A DNA stretch of 21,431 bases. Origin: Streptomyces sp. NRRL WC-3742. Its GTDB lineage: Bacteria; Actinomycetota; Actinomycetes; Streptomycetales; Streptomycetaceae. Below are positions 14,477-21,173 of this stretch, piece after piece. Positions within the stretch are counted from its first letter, which is position 1. Every line of letters begins with the position of its first letter. The stretch covers positions 1 to 21,431 of the forward strand of contig NZ_JOCF01000099.1 of assembly GCF_000720635.1 (NCBI RefSeq), in the 5' to 3' direction. A model generated the notes under the pieces. That model ran no database searches and was not told the origin of the DNA. It worked only from the letters and a program-made list of their open reading frames with translations. The position numbers and the translations under genes are program-made.

Positions 14477-14791
14477 CTCCTCCGGCACCTCCACGATCAG
14501 CAGCGTCCCGGTGCTGCCCGCCCGCACCGCGTGCCAGGAGCCCGCGGGCACCCGGCACAGCTCGCCCGTCCGCACCGTCGACTCCTCGCCGTCCAGCACC
14601 AGTTCGAGCCGCCCCTCGGCCACGAACAGCACCTCGGCCGTCCCGTGCACCTCCGGCGGCAGCTCCCGCCCGTCCATCCGCAGCAGCTTCACGGCCGCCG
14701 TCCCGACCTGCCCCAGCACCACCGACCGCCAGGCGTCCGGCAGTTGGGCCGCACGGGCGTTGACGTCGATGCTCTTGTTCTCCGAACCCAT
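14471..14791 (-). CDS. Small cupin-domain protein
   Basis: A 106-residue single-domain cupin. Motif 1 is ELPPEVHGTAEVLFVAEGRLEL, in which the second His of the usual HxH is absent but the Glu and Gly remain. Motif 2 is GELCRVPAGSWHAV, matching G-x5-P-x-G-x2-H. Such proteins bind a metal or small ligand; many are isomerases or have unknown function. ATG 14791 lies 11 bases after the kinase stop with no ribosome site of its own, so translation is probably coupled to the upstream kinase gene. The gene converges with the CocE-like gene. Confidence 0.85.
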   Translation of the reverse strand: MGSENKSIDVNARAAQLPDAWRSVVLGQVGTAAVKLLRMDGRELPPEVHGTAEVLFVAEGRLELVLDGEESTVRTGELCRVPAGSWHAVRAGSTGTLLIVEVPEED

Positions 14792-14802
14792 GCTCAGGGA
14801 CG

Positions 14803-15738
14803 CTACCGGGGCCGCCGGGATAGTTGGTCGACCGGACGGTAAAACCTGTGATCGGCGAGCACCTCGGCGATCACGTACCGGGCGGTGTCCGCCATCACCG
14901 GGTTGGACCGGCGGTAGTACAGCAGCTCGTCCAGCGCCACCGACAGCGCCCAGCCCCGCCCCCGCGCCCACGCCGCGTCGTCCGCGCCCACCGCCGTACG
15001 GAAGGTGGCGCGGGCCGAGGCGGGCAGGACGTACCAGGCGGGCAGCAGGTCCACCGCCGCGTCGCCCAGGCCCGCGCAGCCGAAGTCGATGACGCCGCGC
15101 AGCCGGCCCTCCGGGGAGACCAGCAGGTTGCCCGGCTGGAGGTCCGCGTGGATCCACACCGGCGGGCCCTCGGCCTCGGGGGCGTCCAGGGCCTCCTCCC
15201 AGGCGTCCTCCGCCGCGCCGACGTCGATCACCCCGTACAGCTCGGCCAGCGTGGCCGCGACGGACCCGGCGCGGTCCGTCAGTGTCTCGCTGCGGTACGA
15301 CGGGGGCGCGTCCGCCGGCTCCGCCCAGCGCAGGGCGGTGGTGAACTCCGCCAGGTCCCGTGCCAGCAACTCCGGTTCGGCGGGGCGCCCGGGCTCGGGG
15401 TTCGCCCCCTCCAGCCAGACCAGGACGGACCACGGCAGCGGGTACCCGTCGCCCGGCACGCCCACGCCCAGCGGCTCGGGGACGGCGGCGGTCAGGCGCG
15501 GCGCCAGGAACGGCAGCCAGCGCTGCTCCCTGGCGATGTCCGCCGCCGCCGAGGGCCGCATCGGCAGGCGCACCACCAGTTCCTCGCCGAGGCGGAACAT
15601 CGCGTTGGTGGTGCCGTTCGAGGCCACCCGCTCCACGGGCAGGGCCGCCCACTCGGGGAACTGGTCGGCGACCAGCCTCCTCACCAGGGCCTCGTCCACG
15701 TCCACCTGGTCGGGATGCATCCTGCGGTTCGTCGCCAT
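14803..15738 (-). CDS. APH-fold phosphotransferase (aminoglycoside/homoserine kinase type)
   Basis: A 311-residue kinase-like protein. The ATP region has SNGTTNAMFRLGEELVVRLP, with Arg rather than Lys at the conserved basic position (VVRLP). The Brenner-type catalytic loop is WIHADLQPGNLLV with the catalytic Asp, and the metal site is VIDFGCAGLGDAAVDLLPAW. The APH fold includes antibiotic kinases, choline/homoserine kinases and many of unknown target; resistance should not be assumed. Start 15738 has only weak ribosome signal; ATG 15720 (MHPDQVDVDEALV) is an alternative. The regulator gene ends 85 bases upstream and the cupin begins 11 bases downstream, so the three may form one unit. Confidence 0.87.
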   Translation of the reverse strand: MATNRRMHPDQVDVDEALVRRLVADQFPEWAALPVERVASNGTTNAMFRLGEELVVRLPMRPSAAADIAREQRWLPFLAPRLTAAVPEPLGVGVPGDGYPLPWSVLVWLEGANPEPGRPAEPELLARDLAEFTTALRWAEPADAPPSYRSETLTDRAGSVAATLAELYGVIDVGAAEDAWEEALDAPEAEGPPVWIHADLQPGNLLVSPEGRLRGVIDFGCAGLGDAAVDLLPAWYVLPASARATFRTAVGADDAAWARGRGWALSVALDELLYYRRSNPVMADTARYVIAEVLADHRFYRPVDQLSRRPR

Positions 15739-15781
15739 GGAAACCGACCCTGCCCGCGGACGCCCGCCCCCGGCAACCGGA

Positions 15782-15841
15782 TTACGCCCGCGCCCTCACA
15801 CCCGCACGCTCACGCCCCCGCCGTCACGCCCGCACCGTCAT
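15782..15841. repeat. 14-bp tandem repeats carrying copies of the regulator's stop region
   Basis: Units begin at 15782, 15796, 15810 and 15824, each 14 bases, for example TCACGCCCGCACCG. On the coding strand each unit ends in TGA (once TAA), as does the true C-terminus of the regulator whose stop is at 15826-15824. The spacing is exactly 14 between all TCA words, including 15838. The array fills most of the gap to the kinase gene. Confidence 0.75.
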
Positions 15842-16678
15842 GTCCTGGCCGCCCACCACCCTGAGCAGCCGCAGCGCCGAGTGCGACGGGGTGCCGGGCG
15901 CGGCGGTGTAGAAGATCGTCCACTGGTCCCGGTGGGGGTCGTGCAGCGCCTCGCAGTCGAGGTCGAGCGCACCGACCACCGGGTGCAGGATGCGCTTGTG
16001 GGTCGAGCGGCGCACCCGCACGTCCTGGCGCGCCCACAGCTCGCGGAAGTCGGGGCTCACCGCGTGCAGCCGCTCGATCAGGCGCCGCACGCCGCTGTCG
16101 GCGGGGTAGCGGGCGGCGGTGGCCCGCAGGTCGGCGACGGCGTTGCAGGCGAACTGCGCCGCGTCGGGCTCCTCGTGGCGGGCGCGGGAGGCCGGGTCGG
16201 TGAAGTAGCGCCAGATCAGGTTGCGCTCGCCCGGCGCGAGGGCGGAGAAGTCGCCGAGCAGCGCGGCGGCCATGGCGTTCCAGGCGAGGACGTCGCGGGC
16301 GGCGCTGCACACCAGGGCCGGGGTGTCGTCCAGCCGGTCCAGCAGGTGCAGGATGCCGGGGCGCACGTCGCGCTCCAGGCCGCTCGGCGGCAGCGGCGGC
16401 TCGCCGACCAGGTGGTGCAGGTGCGCCCGTTCGTCCTCGGACAGGCGCAGCGCCCGGCAGATCGCCCCGATCATCTGCCGGGACGGGCGCGGCCCCCGGC
16501 CCTGTTCCAGCCGGATGTAGTACTCCACCGACATGCCCGCGAGCTGGGCGACCTCCTGGCGGCGCAGCCCCGGGGTACGGCGGCGCCCTCCGGCCGGCAG
16601 GCCGACGTCCGCGGGCTGGACGCGGGCCCGCCAGGCCCGCAGGAAGGCGGCGAGCTCCGCCCGGTCGACGTGTTCCAC
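15824..16678 (-). CDS. HTH regulator with MmyB-like ligand-binding domain
   Basis: A 284-residue regulator, start GTG 16678 by alignment with the family N-terminus (VDRAELAAFLRAWRARVQP). The XRE-type helix-turn-helix includes GLRRQEVAQLAGMSVEYYIRLEQGRGPRPS. The larger C-terminal domain has the MmyB/MLTR ligand-binding signature: VCSAARDVLAWNAMAAALLGDF, ERNLIWRYFTDP, then DPHRDQWTIFYTAAPGTPSH. Such regulators typically repress a divergent oxidoreductase gene, here the SDR at 16784. A TATCGG hexamer on the minus strand near 16730-16725 could be its -10. The ligand is unknown and the ribosome site is weak, so an alternative start is possible. Confidence 0.87.
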   Translation of the reverse strand: MEHVDRAELAAFLRAWRARVQPADVGLPAGGRRRTPGLRRQEVAQLAGMSVEYYIRLEQGRGPRPSRQMIGAICRALRLSEDERAHLHHLVGEPPLPPSGLERDVRPGILHLLDRLDDTPALVCSAARDVLAWNAMAAALLGDFSALAPGERNLIWRYFTDPASRARHEEPDAAQFACNAVADLRATAARYPADSGVRRLIERLHAVSPDFRELWARQDVRVRRSTHKRILHPVVGALDLDCEALHDPHRDQWTIFYTAAPGTPSHSALRLLRVVGGQDMTVRA

Positions 16679-16783
16679 GCCCCCAAGTCTGGCCCGGGAC
16701 CCCACCCGTCCACCATGGGACCGCCGATACCACCCTCGACGGTGCTCTCCCACCGCCCGCCCGCCGCCGCCACCGTGGACCTC
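16679..16783. promoter_or_regulatory. Divergent promoter region of the HTH regulator and SDR
   Basis: This 105-base gap must hold both promoters. CACC-CTCGAC-GGTG at 16731-16744 is a small inverted repeat near its middle, next to a minus-strand TATCGG. It is the natural place for the regulator's operator; the assignment is inference. Confidence 0.4.
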
Positions 16784-17521
16784 ATGACCGACAACCACCG
16801 CATCGTCCTGATCACCGGCGCCAACAAGGGCATCGGCCTCGCCACCGCCGGCGAACTCGCCCGCGCCGGGCACACCGTGCTGATCGGCGCCCGCGACCCG
16901 GAGCGCGGCCGGGAGGCCGCCGCCGGGCTCACCGCGCAGGGCCTGGAGGCCCGCTTCGTCCACCTGGACGTGACCGACCCGGCGACGGCCGCCGCCGCGG
17001 CCGAACTCATCGCCGCCGAGTACGGCCGGCTCGACACCCTCGTCAACAACGCGGGCGTCGCCCGGGACTGGATGCGCACCCCGCAGGAACTGCCCGTCGA
17101 GGCCGTCCGCGAGACGTACGAGACCAACGTGTTCGGCGTCGTCACCGTCACCAACGCGATGCTGCCGCTGCTGCGCCGCTCCCCGGCGGCGCTGATCGGC
17201 AACGTCTCCAGCGGGCTCGCCAGCTTCTCGTTCCTGTCCGACCTGGACTCCCCGGTGTGGGAGCACGCGACGCTGCTCGCCTACAACTCCTCCAAGGCCG
17301 CGCTCAACGCCCTCACCCTGGTCTACGCCCGGGCGCTGCGCGAGGAGGGCATCAAGGTCAGCGCGCTGGAGCCGGGGTACTGCGCCACCGACCTGAACGG
17401 GCACTCCGGGCCCGCCAGCGCCGAGGAGGGCGGGCGCCGGATCGCCCGGCAGCTCGGCGAGGCCGGGGCCGGGGCGTCCGGGCTGTTCCTCCACTCCGAG
17501 GGCGGCACCTACGCCTGGTAG
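16784..17521 (+). CDS. Short-chain dehydrogenase/reductase (SDR)
   Basis: A 245-residue classical SDR. The coenzyme loop is TGANKGIG at 11-18, with the NNAG motif and catalytic YNSSK (Tyr167, Lys171). Ser lies before it in GNVSSGLASFS, followed by the SALEPGYCATDL loop after the last strand. The Arg after strand 2 (GARDPERG) suggests NADP(H) preference. The family reduces carbonyls or oxidises alcohols; the substrate is unknown. The long insertion SFLSDLDSPVWEH before the Tyr resembles carbonyl-reductase-like SDRs. The start at ATG 16784 has a weak site; GTG 16775 is also in frame. It is probably controlled by the divergent regulator. Its last 13 bases overlap the end of the convergent HAD gene. 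Confidence 0.9.
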   Translation: MTDNHRIVLITGANKGIGLATAGELARAGHTVLIGARDPERGREAAAGLTAQGLEARFVHLDVTDPATAAAAAELIAAEYGRLDTLVNNAGVARDWMRTPQELPVEAVRETYETNVFGVVTVTNAMLPLLRRSPAALIGNVSSGLASFSFLSDLDSPVWEHATLLAYNSSKAALNALTLVYARALREEGIKVSALEPGYCATDLNGHSGPASAEEGGRRIARQLGEAGAGASGLFLHSEGGTYAW

Positions 17522-18174
17522 GCGGCGATCAGTTCGGGGAGCCGGCGCATGTCCTCGAAGACGACCGTGTCCGGCCCCACGAGCCGCTCGGCCGCCGTGA
17601 CGCCGCCCGCGTAGCCGAGCGAGCGCATCCCGGCGGCGCGGGCGGCCGTGACCCCGGCCGGGCTGTCCTCGACGACCAGGCAGGCGGCCGGGTCGACGCC
17701 CATCGAGCGGGCGGCGTGCAGGAAGATGTCGGGCGCGGGCTTTCCGCGCCCGACCTCGGTGGCGCTGAAGATCCGGCCCTCGAAGTGCCCGAACAGGCCC
17801 GTGCGGCCCAGGGTGTGACGCATCTTCTCGTGGGTGCCGCTGGAGGCGACGCAGGTCGGCAGGGTGATCTGCGCCAGCGCCTCCGGCAGGCCGTCCACCG
17901 GCCGCAGCCCGGCGTCCACGGCCTCGTCGTGCAGTTCGAGGAAGCGCTCGGTCCACACCTGCGCCGTCTCCTCCCCCAGCCGTTCGACGACCAGCGCGTG
18001 GTTGGCCGTCTGGGAGCGCCCGACGAACAGCTCGATCACCTCCGCCTCGGTGAGCGGCCAGCCGTACTCCTGCCCGAGCTGCACCAGGACGGGGACGGCG
18101 ATGACCTCGCTGTCCACCAGGACGCCGTCGCAGTCGAATATCACCAGTTCTATCGGCACCATCGGCTTGATCAT
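17509..18174 (-). CDS. HAD-superfamily phosphatase (beta-phosphoglucomutase-like)
   Basis: A 221-residue haloacid-dehalogenase-fold phosphatase. Motif I is FDCDGVLVDSE with nucleophile Asp14 and acid/base Asp16, motif II is CVASSGTH, motif III is GRGKPAPDIF with Lys, and motif IV is VVEDSPAG. The helical cap after motif I (AEVIELFVGRSQ) is of the type used by sugar-phosphate phosphatases and phosphoglucomutases. Substrate unknown; likely a phosphorylated sugar or 6-phosphogluconate-type metabolite. ATG 18174 follows a TATGCT -10 by 6 bases, predicting a leaderless mRNA; ATG 18162 is an alternative. It could also be read through from the upstream ESX-like gene, whose stop is 29 bases before. 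Confidence 0.9.
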   Translation of the reverse strand: MIKPMVPIELVIFDCDGVLVDSEVIAVPVLVQLGQEYGWPLTEAEVIELFVGRSQTANHALVVERLGEETAQVWTERFLELHDEAVDAGLRPVDGLPEALAQITLPTCVASSGTHEKMRHTLGRTGLFGHFEGRIFSATEVGRGKPAPDIFLHAARSMGVDPAACLVVEDSPAGVTAARAAGMRSLGYAGGVTAAERLVGPDTVVFEDMRRLPELIAAYQA

Positions 18175-18180
18175 CGGATC

Positions 18181-18209
18181 AGCATAGGACCGGCCCGGCT
18201 GGTTCAGTC
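18181..18209 (-). promoter_or_regulatory. Likely promoter of the HAD gene
   Basis: TATGCT at 18186-18181 lies 6 bases before the ATG, and GACTGA at 18209-18204 is a poor -35 with a 17-base spacer that overlaps the stop of the preceding gene. The segment TATGCTGATCC is identical to that at the HxlR promoter. Confidence 0.45.
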
Positions 18210-20447
18210 GTTGGCCGCCGCGTTGATGAGGGCCAGGCTGTCGGTGACGCCGGACTTCACGGCCTCCGAGGCGTTGGCGGACAGTGCCTCGACCTGCATC
18301 GGGTTCATCCCGCTCCCCTGGGCGCCGTTCACCACCGCGACCTTGGCCGCGTGGCCGGCCGTCTCCTGGGCCGTCACCTGCGCCTGGGTGGCCTTGTCCG
18401 CGTACTGCGGGTCGACGTAGTAGGTGCGGGCCGTCTGGTCGATGAGGGACTTCACCTCCTCGCCGATACCGGACCCCGCGGCGATCGTGATGGCCATGCC
18501 CGCGGGGGTGAGCTTCCACGGGCCTCCCGTCACGGCCCAGACCGACTTGAACCACGTCGCGTTGCTGCTCATGCCCTCGTTGTACGCCTTCGCGGCTTCC
18601 TTCCCGTCGCCCACGATCCCGAGGGTCCGGCCCGCGGCGATGGCACCGGTCACCTCGCCGCCCGCCTTCGCCGCGTTGTGGACCGCCCCGTCGAACTCGG
18701 GGCCCAGCTCGCCCCGGTGCCGGAACAGGTCCTGGACGTGCGCCGTCGTGTACGCCTGCTGGGCGTTCGCGACCGCCCCGAACGCGTCCGGGTCGCGGCC
18801 GATTGCGGCCAGCATCTTGAGCGTGGAAGCCTTGTCCAGGGCCGCGGGCTCCCCGTAGCGCGGCAGCAGCAGGTTGTCCGGGCTCATCGAGCCCTGGACG
18901 TCGCCCATGTAGGCGGCCGCCATGTGGCCGAGGCTGGGCGCGGCGCCCGCGAACGACCCGCCGGGGTGCAGCGCGTGCGGGTGCTCCCCGTTGCCGAAGA
19001 TCTTGACCGTCTCCGCCATCAGCTCCGCCTGCTCCTTGGTGTGCGGCAGGAGCGGGTCCTGCGACCCGTAGGCGCGGCCGGTGGTGGCGGCCTCCAGGGC
19101 GTGGCCGAGCGCGGTGGCCCCGGGCTTCTCGGCCGCGCCCCCGGGCTGGTTGTGGTCGTACCAGACGTCCTGGAGCGGCGACTTGGGGCCCGCCTCGGTC
19201 AGCTGGTCGAGGTAGTGGTTCGGCTGGTGGACGGCCTTGACCGTGCCGTCGAAGTTGTAGGTGGTGGCCGGGCCCTTGAAGAACTCCAGCGACGCGTCCG
19301 GGTTGTGGGCGAGCGCCTCCAGCACGCCCGTCATCGGGTTGAAGCCGCCCTTGCCGTCCGGGGCGCCGAGGAGCTTCATCTGGTCGAAGTCGGTGAAGTT
19401 CCACGCGTCCGAGGTCCACAGCGCCTTGCCCACGCTGAGCTGGGTGACGTGCTCGGCGACCGGGAGGAGGAAGTGCGGGTCGTACGTGCCGGTGCGCAGG
19501 ATGTTCGTCAGGATCTGGTAGCCGTACGGCTGGGGGTTGGAGCCGGGCTTGCTCGCCGGCCACACGTCCTGCCGGGTCGAGCCCGCCTTGCGCAGCCCCT
19601 CCTCCCACGCGTCGTCCAGGTGCGGGACGTTGTGGCTGTTGGTGGCGGTGGCCAGCGCCGTGCCCAGGTTCGCCTGGAGGTCGGCGATGGCCTTCGGCCG
19701 GCTGCCGCCCTTGTCGCCCGAGGCGACGGCCATCTGCCCGTAGAGCTTGAGGAAGCCGTCCGGGCCGGCCTCCTTGTAGAAGGCGGTGGTGAAGCGGGGG
19801 TCGTTGCCGTGGTCCTTCAGCAGCTTGTTGAGCTCGTCCAGTTGGGCGTCGTTGATGTTCCCGGCGAGCTTCAGCAGGTCGGCCGCCCGGTGCGCCTGCT
19901 CCTCGGGGCCCGAGGAGGCGTGGAACGCGCCCTTGTCCGTCCCGGTGGCGCCGCCGAGCGCGGTGGCGGCCGCGGCGTCCGCCGCCTCGGCCCGCGCCAC
20001 CGCCTTGCGGATGTCCTCGGCGACCGCCTTCACCAGCAGCCGCTGCGTGTCCGCGTAGCCCGGGTCGTGCTGGTCCGCCTTGGTGGTGGCCGCCCACCGC
20101 ACGGCCGAGCCGTCCGCGTCCACCGTCAGGTCGTGGTCCGCGGCCCTCTTCAGAGCCGCGTCCAAGTCCGCCCGGGCGGCGGCGAGTTCGGTGTGCGCCT
20201 CGCGCAGGGCCTTGGCGATCGCGCTGGCCTCCTCGAAGGCCGCGTCGAGTTCGTTGCGCACCTTGGTGATCGTCGTGGAGGCCGCTTCGGCCGTGTCGCC
20301 GACCCAGTTGGACGCCTGCAGCGGCGTGATCACGTCGCCGGTGATCTCCTCGGAGAACCTCCAGTTGCGGACCAGCCCCTCGAAGGCCGTGGCCAGGGTC
20401 TCGATGCCCTGGAACGACTCCTGGCGCAGATTGGAGAAGGTTGTCAT
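18204..20447 (-). CDS. Large WXG/ESX-associated protein (DUF6571-like)
   Basis: A 747-codon protein, mostly helical, from ATG 20447. The N-terminal 120 residues form a long helical hairpin with W48-V-G50 at the turn (NWVGDTAEA), as in WXG100 proteins, then a coiled-coil-like Ala/Glu-rich stretch. The middle region (LLKLAGNINDAQLDELNKLL, DPRFTTAFYKEAGPDGFLKL) resembles the Streptomyces family I recall as DUF6571; not verified. No signal peptide, no recognisable nuclease or other toxin motif, and the C-terminus (SGVTDSLALINAAAND) looks ordinary. An ESX/type VII-linked role is inferred from the N-terminal hairpin and the small partner gene directly upstream. Its ribosome site is formed by a repeat array (GAGGCAAGGCG) before the ATG. 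A possible alternate upstream start adds a repeat-encoded tail. Confidence 0.8.
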   Translation of the reverse strand: MTTFSNLRQESFQGIETLATAFEGLVRNWRFSEEITGDVITPLQASNWVGDTAEAASTTITKVRNELDAAFEEASAIAKALREAHTELAAARADLDAALKRAADHDLTVDADGSAVRWAATTKADQHDPGYADTQRLLVKAVAEDIRKAVARAEAADAAAATALGGATGTDKGAFHASSGPEEQAHRAADLLKLAGNINDAQLDELNKLLKDHGNDPRFTTAFYKEAGPDGFLKLYGQMAVASGDKGGSRPKAIADLQANLGTALATATNSHNVPHLDDAWEEGLRKAGSTRQDVWPASKPGSNPQPYGYQILTNILRTGTYDPHFLLPVAEHVTQLSVGKALWTSDAWNFTDFDQMKLLGAPDGKGGFNPMTGVLEALAHNPDASLEFFKGPATTYNFDGTVKAVHQPNHYLDQLTEAGPKSPLQDVWYDHNQPGGAAEKPGATALGHALEAATTGRAYGSQDPLLPHTKEQAELMAETVKIFGNGEHPHALHPGGSFAGAAPSLGHMAAAYMGDVQGSMSPDNLLLPRYGEPAALDKASTLKMLAAIGRDPDAFGAVANAQQAYTTAHVQDLFRHRGELGPEFDGAVHNAAKAGGEVTGAIAAGRTLGIVGDGKEAAKAYNEGMSSNATWFKSVWAVTGGPWKLTPAGMAITIAAGSGIGEEVKSLIDQTARTYYVDPQYADKATQAQVTAQETAGHAAKVAVVNGAQGSGMNPMQVEALSANASEAVKSGVTDSLALINAAAND

Positions 20448-20453
20448 GTCGCC

Positions 20454-20513
20454 TTGCCTCGGATCGCCTCGGTTTGCCGCACGTTGCCGCAGATCGCCGC
20501 AGATTGCCTCAGG
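20454..20513. repeat. Six 10-bp tandem repeats linking the two ESX-like genes
   Basis: Units of ten bases start at 20454, 20464, 20474, 20484, 20494 and 20504 (TTGCCTCGGA, TTGCCGCAGA and variants). They span from the stop of the small gene (TCA at 20509-20511) to the ribosome site of the large gene, and each transcript copy has GAGGC or GCGGC. Copy number changes would shift the spacing and perhaps the coupling between the two genes. Confidence 0.8.
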
Positions 20514-20967
20514 GGGTCGGGAAGTTGCCGGCGTTCGCCCTGTCGATCTGCTCGTACTGATCGGCACAGGTGGTCATCGCGGAGGAGACCTGCCCGAGCA
20601 TGCCCCCGGTGGCCTGGGCCTGCGCGGCCCACACACCCTGTGCGGTGGCCAGCGCGCCGACGATCCTCCAGTCCTTGGACATGCCCTGGGTGGCGCCCGG
20701 CTGGTCCTTCCAGACGTCCTTGCACGCCTTGTCGAACTCGGTGTGCAGGGTGTTCGCGTTGCCCGACGCCTTGCGCAGCGCCGCCGGGCTCACCTTCACC
20801 GTCGCGCCGGGGGTCGGGTGCGCCTGCGTCGGCACCCACCCCGGCTCCGCGGTGCCGGCCTCGGCGGCGGCCAGGTCCGGGTGCTCCTTCTTCGCGGCCG
20901 CGGTGAGCTTCCCGCTGCCGTCGAAGAGCCAGGGATTCACCTTCCGCTCGAAATCCAGGTCAGTCAC
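20509..20967 (-). CDS. Small EspC/WXG-like protein, partner of the 746-residue protein
   Basis: A 152-residue protein from GTG 20967, behind GGAGGGG at 5-base spacing. The N-terminus is charged (VTDLDFERKVNPWLFDGSG). From about residue 60 two helices match the ESX/EspC pattern: VSPAALRKASGNANTLHTEF and later GVWAAQAQATGGMLGQVSSAM, ending YEQIDRANAGNF. The central part has several Trp (DVWKDQPG, SKDWRIVG). Such proteins are exported as partners by type VII systems; no secretion motor gene is in this window. It precedes the 746-residue gene by 61 bases filled with repeats, so the two are probably one transcript. Family assignment is tentative. On the minus strand TTGACG at 21015-21010 is a candidate -35, without a clear -10. 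Confidence 0.75.
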   Translation of the reverse strand: MTDLDFERKVNPWLFDGSGKLTAAAKKEHPDLAAAEAGTAEPGWVPTQAHPTPGATVKVSPAALRKASGNANTLHTEFDKACKDVWKDQPGATQGMSKDWRIVGALATAQGVWAAQAQATGGMLGQVSSAMTTCADQYEQIDRANAGNFPTP

Positions 20968-21112
20968 TCGCGCCCCTCCAGACCCTGTGGCTTCACTCAG
21001 CGAGCTTAGCGTCAAGTCTTGGTACGCACGAGAGTTGAGCGACTTCCGGTTCATCAGATGACGGACTTTCAGGATCCCGCGCCAACACCGATGGAACACC
21101 GGGTGTACGGAC

Positions 21113-21150
21113 GGAGCGGCCCGGCGGTTTCGACACCGCCGGGCCGCTCC
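21113..21150 (-). terminator. Perfect 16-bp terminator hairpin
   Basis: GGAGCGGCCCGGCGGT (21113-21128) and ACCGCCGGGCCGCTCC (21135-21150) form a perfect 16-bp stem with a 6-base loop. It begins 24 bases after the stop of the minus-strand gene at 21174, and it marks the boundary with the ESX-like unit. There is no U-tract. Confidence 0.8.
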
Positions 21151-21173
21151 ACGCCTTCAGCCGTGCTGTGGCG

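Noticed and set aside
14803..15738. Calling the APH-fold gene an antibiotic resistance gene
   Set aside because: Catalytic motifs show only the fold; there is no resistance cluster or known aminoglycoside-specific signature.
15005..17521. An 838-codon plus-strand frame ending in the SDR
   Set aside because: Its first part lies antisense to the kinase and HTH regulator and is low-complexity; the SDR begins at 16784.
17509..20097. An uninterrupted 862-codon minus-strand frame joining the HAD gene to upstream sequence
   Set aside because: Upstream of 18174 it is the wrong frame of the 746-residue gene, with an Arg/Gly/Pro-rich shadow composition; only the HAD part is real.
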